Shown here one piece after another: positions 7,992 to 9,124 of a stretch of 9,124 nucleotides of DNA (its first letter is position 1; the number at the start of each line of letters is the position of its first letter). A model generated the notes under the pieces. It did not search any database and was not told the origin of the DNA. It worked only from the letters and a program-made list of their open reading frames with translations. Both the position numbers and the translations under genes were made by a program. The stretch is from NCBI GenBank assembly GCA_947449125.1, contig CANFQR010000034.1, positions 1 to 9,124 of the forward strand, in the 5' to 3' direction. This DNA comes from Bacteroidota bacterium. Its GTDB lineage: Bacteria; Bacteroidota; Bacteroidia; B-17B0; Aurantibacillaceae.

Positions 7992-8019
7992 AAAAAAAGC
8001 CGAAGAAATCTTCGGCTTT
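7992..8019 (-). terminator. Rho-independent terminator after the TonB-dependent receptor gene
   Basis: AAAGCCGAAG (7996-8005) and CTTCGGCTTT (8010-8019) form a perfect 10-bp stem with a 4-nt loop. On the minus strand a run of T's (7998-7992) follows. It starts 19 bp past the receptor stop codon and should separate that transcript from the M24/CHAP-like pair. Confidence 0.9.
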
Positions 8020-8038
8020 AATATAAAGAATAATTACA

Positions 8039-9124
8039 TCAAAACTTATATCTTAAGCTCATTATAAAATTTCTGCCGGGTGCATTTATTCCGCTGGCAA
8101 AAACTCTGTAACGATTATCAGTAATATTTTCGCAGGCTGCATTTATTCTAATTTGCTTAGTTAAATTATACCCCAACCTTAAATTTAAAGTAAACCAAGC
8201 CGGCATTCCGTTTGCGGTTGCATAAGGTAAATTATCTTCGCCACTAGGGCTATAATCTGACAATGATTTTTTTCCGTTATATCGTACAAAAAATTCGCCA
8301 TCAACATTTTTAGTTTTATATAAAATGCTGGTTTGACCAAATACAGGAGCTATATGATCTAATGGTATGACTGTATCGTTTTTTGAATTAATATATCGGC
8401 CATATGTATAATTTAAAACACTTTTAAAAGAAAGATTATCATTAAACTCAAACTGCAAACCAGCCGAAAATCCATAAACATAGGCATGGTCGGCATTTTG
8501 CATAGCCTGTATTTTTGATTTAGTTCCGTTATAAATCATACTATCTTTACCTCCGTAAGTATAATCAGCCAAAACAAGTGCATTTTCTATTGAAGTATAA
8601 AAACCCGTAAAGTCTATTTTATATTTTTTTTCGAAAACTTTACTTATCCCTAACTCAAAATTTGTAGCGTATTCAGGTTTAATGGTTTCATTTGGCACAA
8701 TTAAAATTCCACCTCCACTATCAAACACTTTGCTCATATCATCGATATTTGGCGTTCTAAAACCTGTATTAATTAAAAAAGAAACTTTATAATTATCATT
8801 TTCTTTCCAGACAAATCCTAAAGAGCCGGTAAGTGCTTTATTATTTTGTTTTACATCTTTAAATGGAAATTTAAAAACCGTTGTATCAACAAACGTTGAA
8901 TTTAATTTATTTGCTGTAAACCTTATGCCATCTGTAATAATGAAATTAGAGCTTAATTCCCATGAATGAGACAAATAAATTCCAGCGGTTTGCATTGTAT
9001 TTCCGCCGTCGGCATACCTGGTTTCTCCTAAAGCCTTATAAGAACTATCTTTTTTAATGTCAATATAAGTGGCAGTTGATGTTACATCGTTTGAAGTTAA
9101 TTCAAAACCATAACGTAATTCATG
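8039..9124 (-). CDS. TonB-dependent outer-membrane receptor, C-terminal part (truncated by window edge)
   Basis: The frame stays open from the stop at 8039-8041 to the right edge, giving 361 residues; an internal Met at 8995 is not the start, because the coding frame continues upstream of it. This is the C-terminal part of a TonB-dependent receptor barrel. It shows the typical GFRTPNIDDM (a FRAPN-like motif), the segment IKPEYATNFELGISKVF, alternating amphipathic strands, and the terminal signature ENITDNRYRVFASGINAPGR running to a C-terminal Phe (SLRYKF) as expected for BAM recognition. The type resembles CirA/BtuB-like or heme/siderophore receptors more than SusC, since the spacing and the ending (GINAPGRNF) are of the classic TonB receptor kind. 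The plug domain and TonB box are outside the window, so the substrate cannot be named. A strong terminator follows the stop. Confidence 0.95.
   Translation of the reverse strand, partial: HELRYGFELTSNDVTSTATYIDIKKDSSYKALGETRYADGGNTMQTAGIYLSHSWELSSNFIITDGIRFTANKLNSTFVDTTVFKFPFKDVKQNNKALTGSLGFVWKENDNYKVSFLINTGFRTPNIDDMSKVFDSGGGILIVPNETIKPEYATNFELGISKVFEKKYKIDFTGFYTSIENALVLADYTYGGKDSMIYNGTKSKIQAMQNADHAYVYGFSAGLQFEFNDNLSFKSVLNYTYGRYINSKNDTVIPLDHIAPVFGQTSILYKTKNVDGEFFVRYNGKKSLSDYSPSGEDNLPYATANGMPAWFTLNLRLGYNLTKQIRINAACENITDNRYRVFASGINAPGRNFIMSLRYKF

Overview
The window is AT-rich DNA that reads as a chromosomal stretch of a Bacteroidota (Bacteroidetes) bacterium. This rests on several signs. An atpD-atpC pair stands apart from the other ATP synthase genes, and its epsilon subunit is very short. 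A promoter matching the Bacteroidota pattern (TTTG / TAnnTTTG) lies in front of atpD, and no convincing Shine-Dalgarno sites are visible. The histidine kinase H-box region, the TPR/PD40 envelope protein and the TonB-dependent receptor are also of types common in that phylum. A finer assignment (for example a Flavobacteriales-like lineage) would be a guess.

Layout from left to right. Minus strand, 1-445: the N-terminal part of a membrane histidine kinase, cut by the window edge. A strong intrinsic terminator (473-506) separates it from the minus-strand operon atpD (813-2321) and atpC (532-768). A divergent intergenic region of 226 bp (2322-2547) carries the atpD promoter on one strand and the start of ribF on the other. 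Plus strand: ribF (2548-3477, GTG start), a small secreted leucine-rich-repeat protein (3536-4171), and an 824-residue secreted protein with TPR, PD40 propeller, carboxypeptidase-regulatory-like and SPOR-like regions (4280-6754). Minus strand again: a small exported CHAP/NlpC-like cysteine-hydrolase-type protein (6756-7268) directly downstream of a short M24 metallopeptidase (7275-7952), then a strong terminator (7992-8019) and the C-terminal 361 residues of a TonB-dependent outer-membrane receptor that runs off the right edge (8039-9124).

Functional picture. The left half is core metabolism: ATP synthase catalytic and epsilon subunits, and FMN/FAD synthesis. The right half is cell envelope and nutrient handling: two secreted repeat proteins, a possible peptidoglycan- or peptide-cleaving protein, a metallopeptidase and an outer-membrane uptake receptor. 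No mobile element, CRISPR array, RNA gene or defence system was found. No gene-free stretch exceeds 300 bases. The most unusual item is the 824-residue protein. It has the layout of PorE-type envelope proteins (TPR, PD40 propeller, CRD), but ends in a SPOR-like domain where an OmpA-like peptidoglycan-binding domain would be expected.
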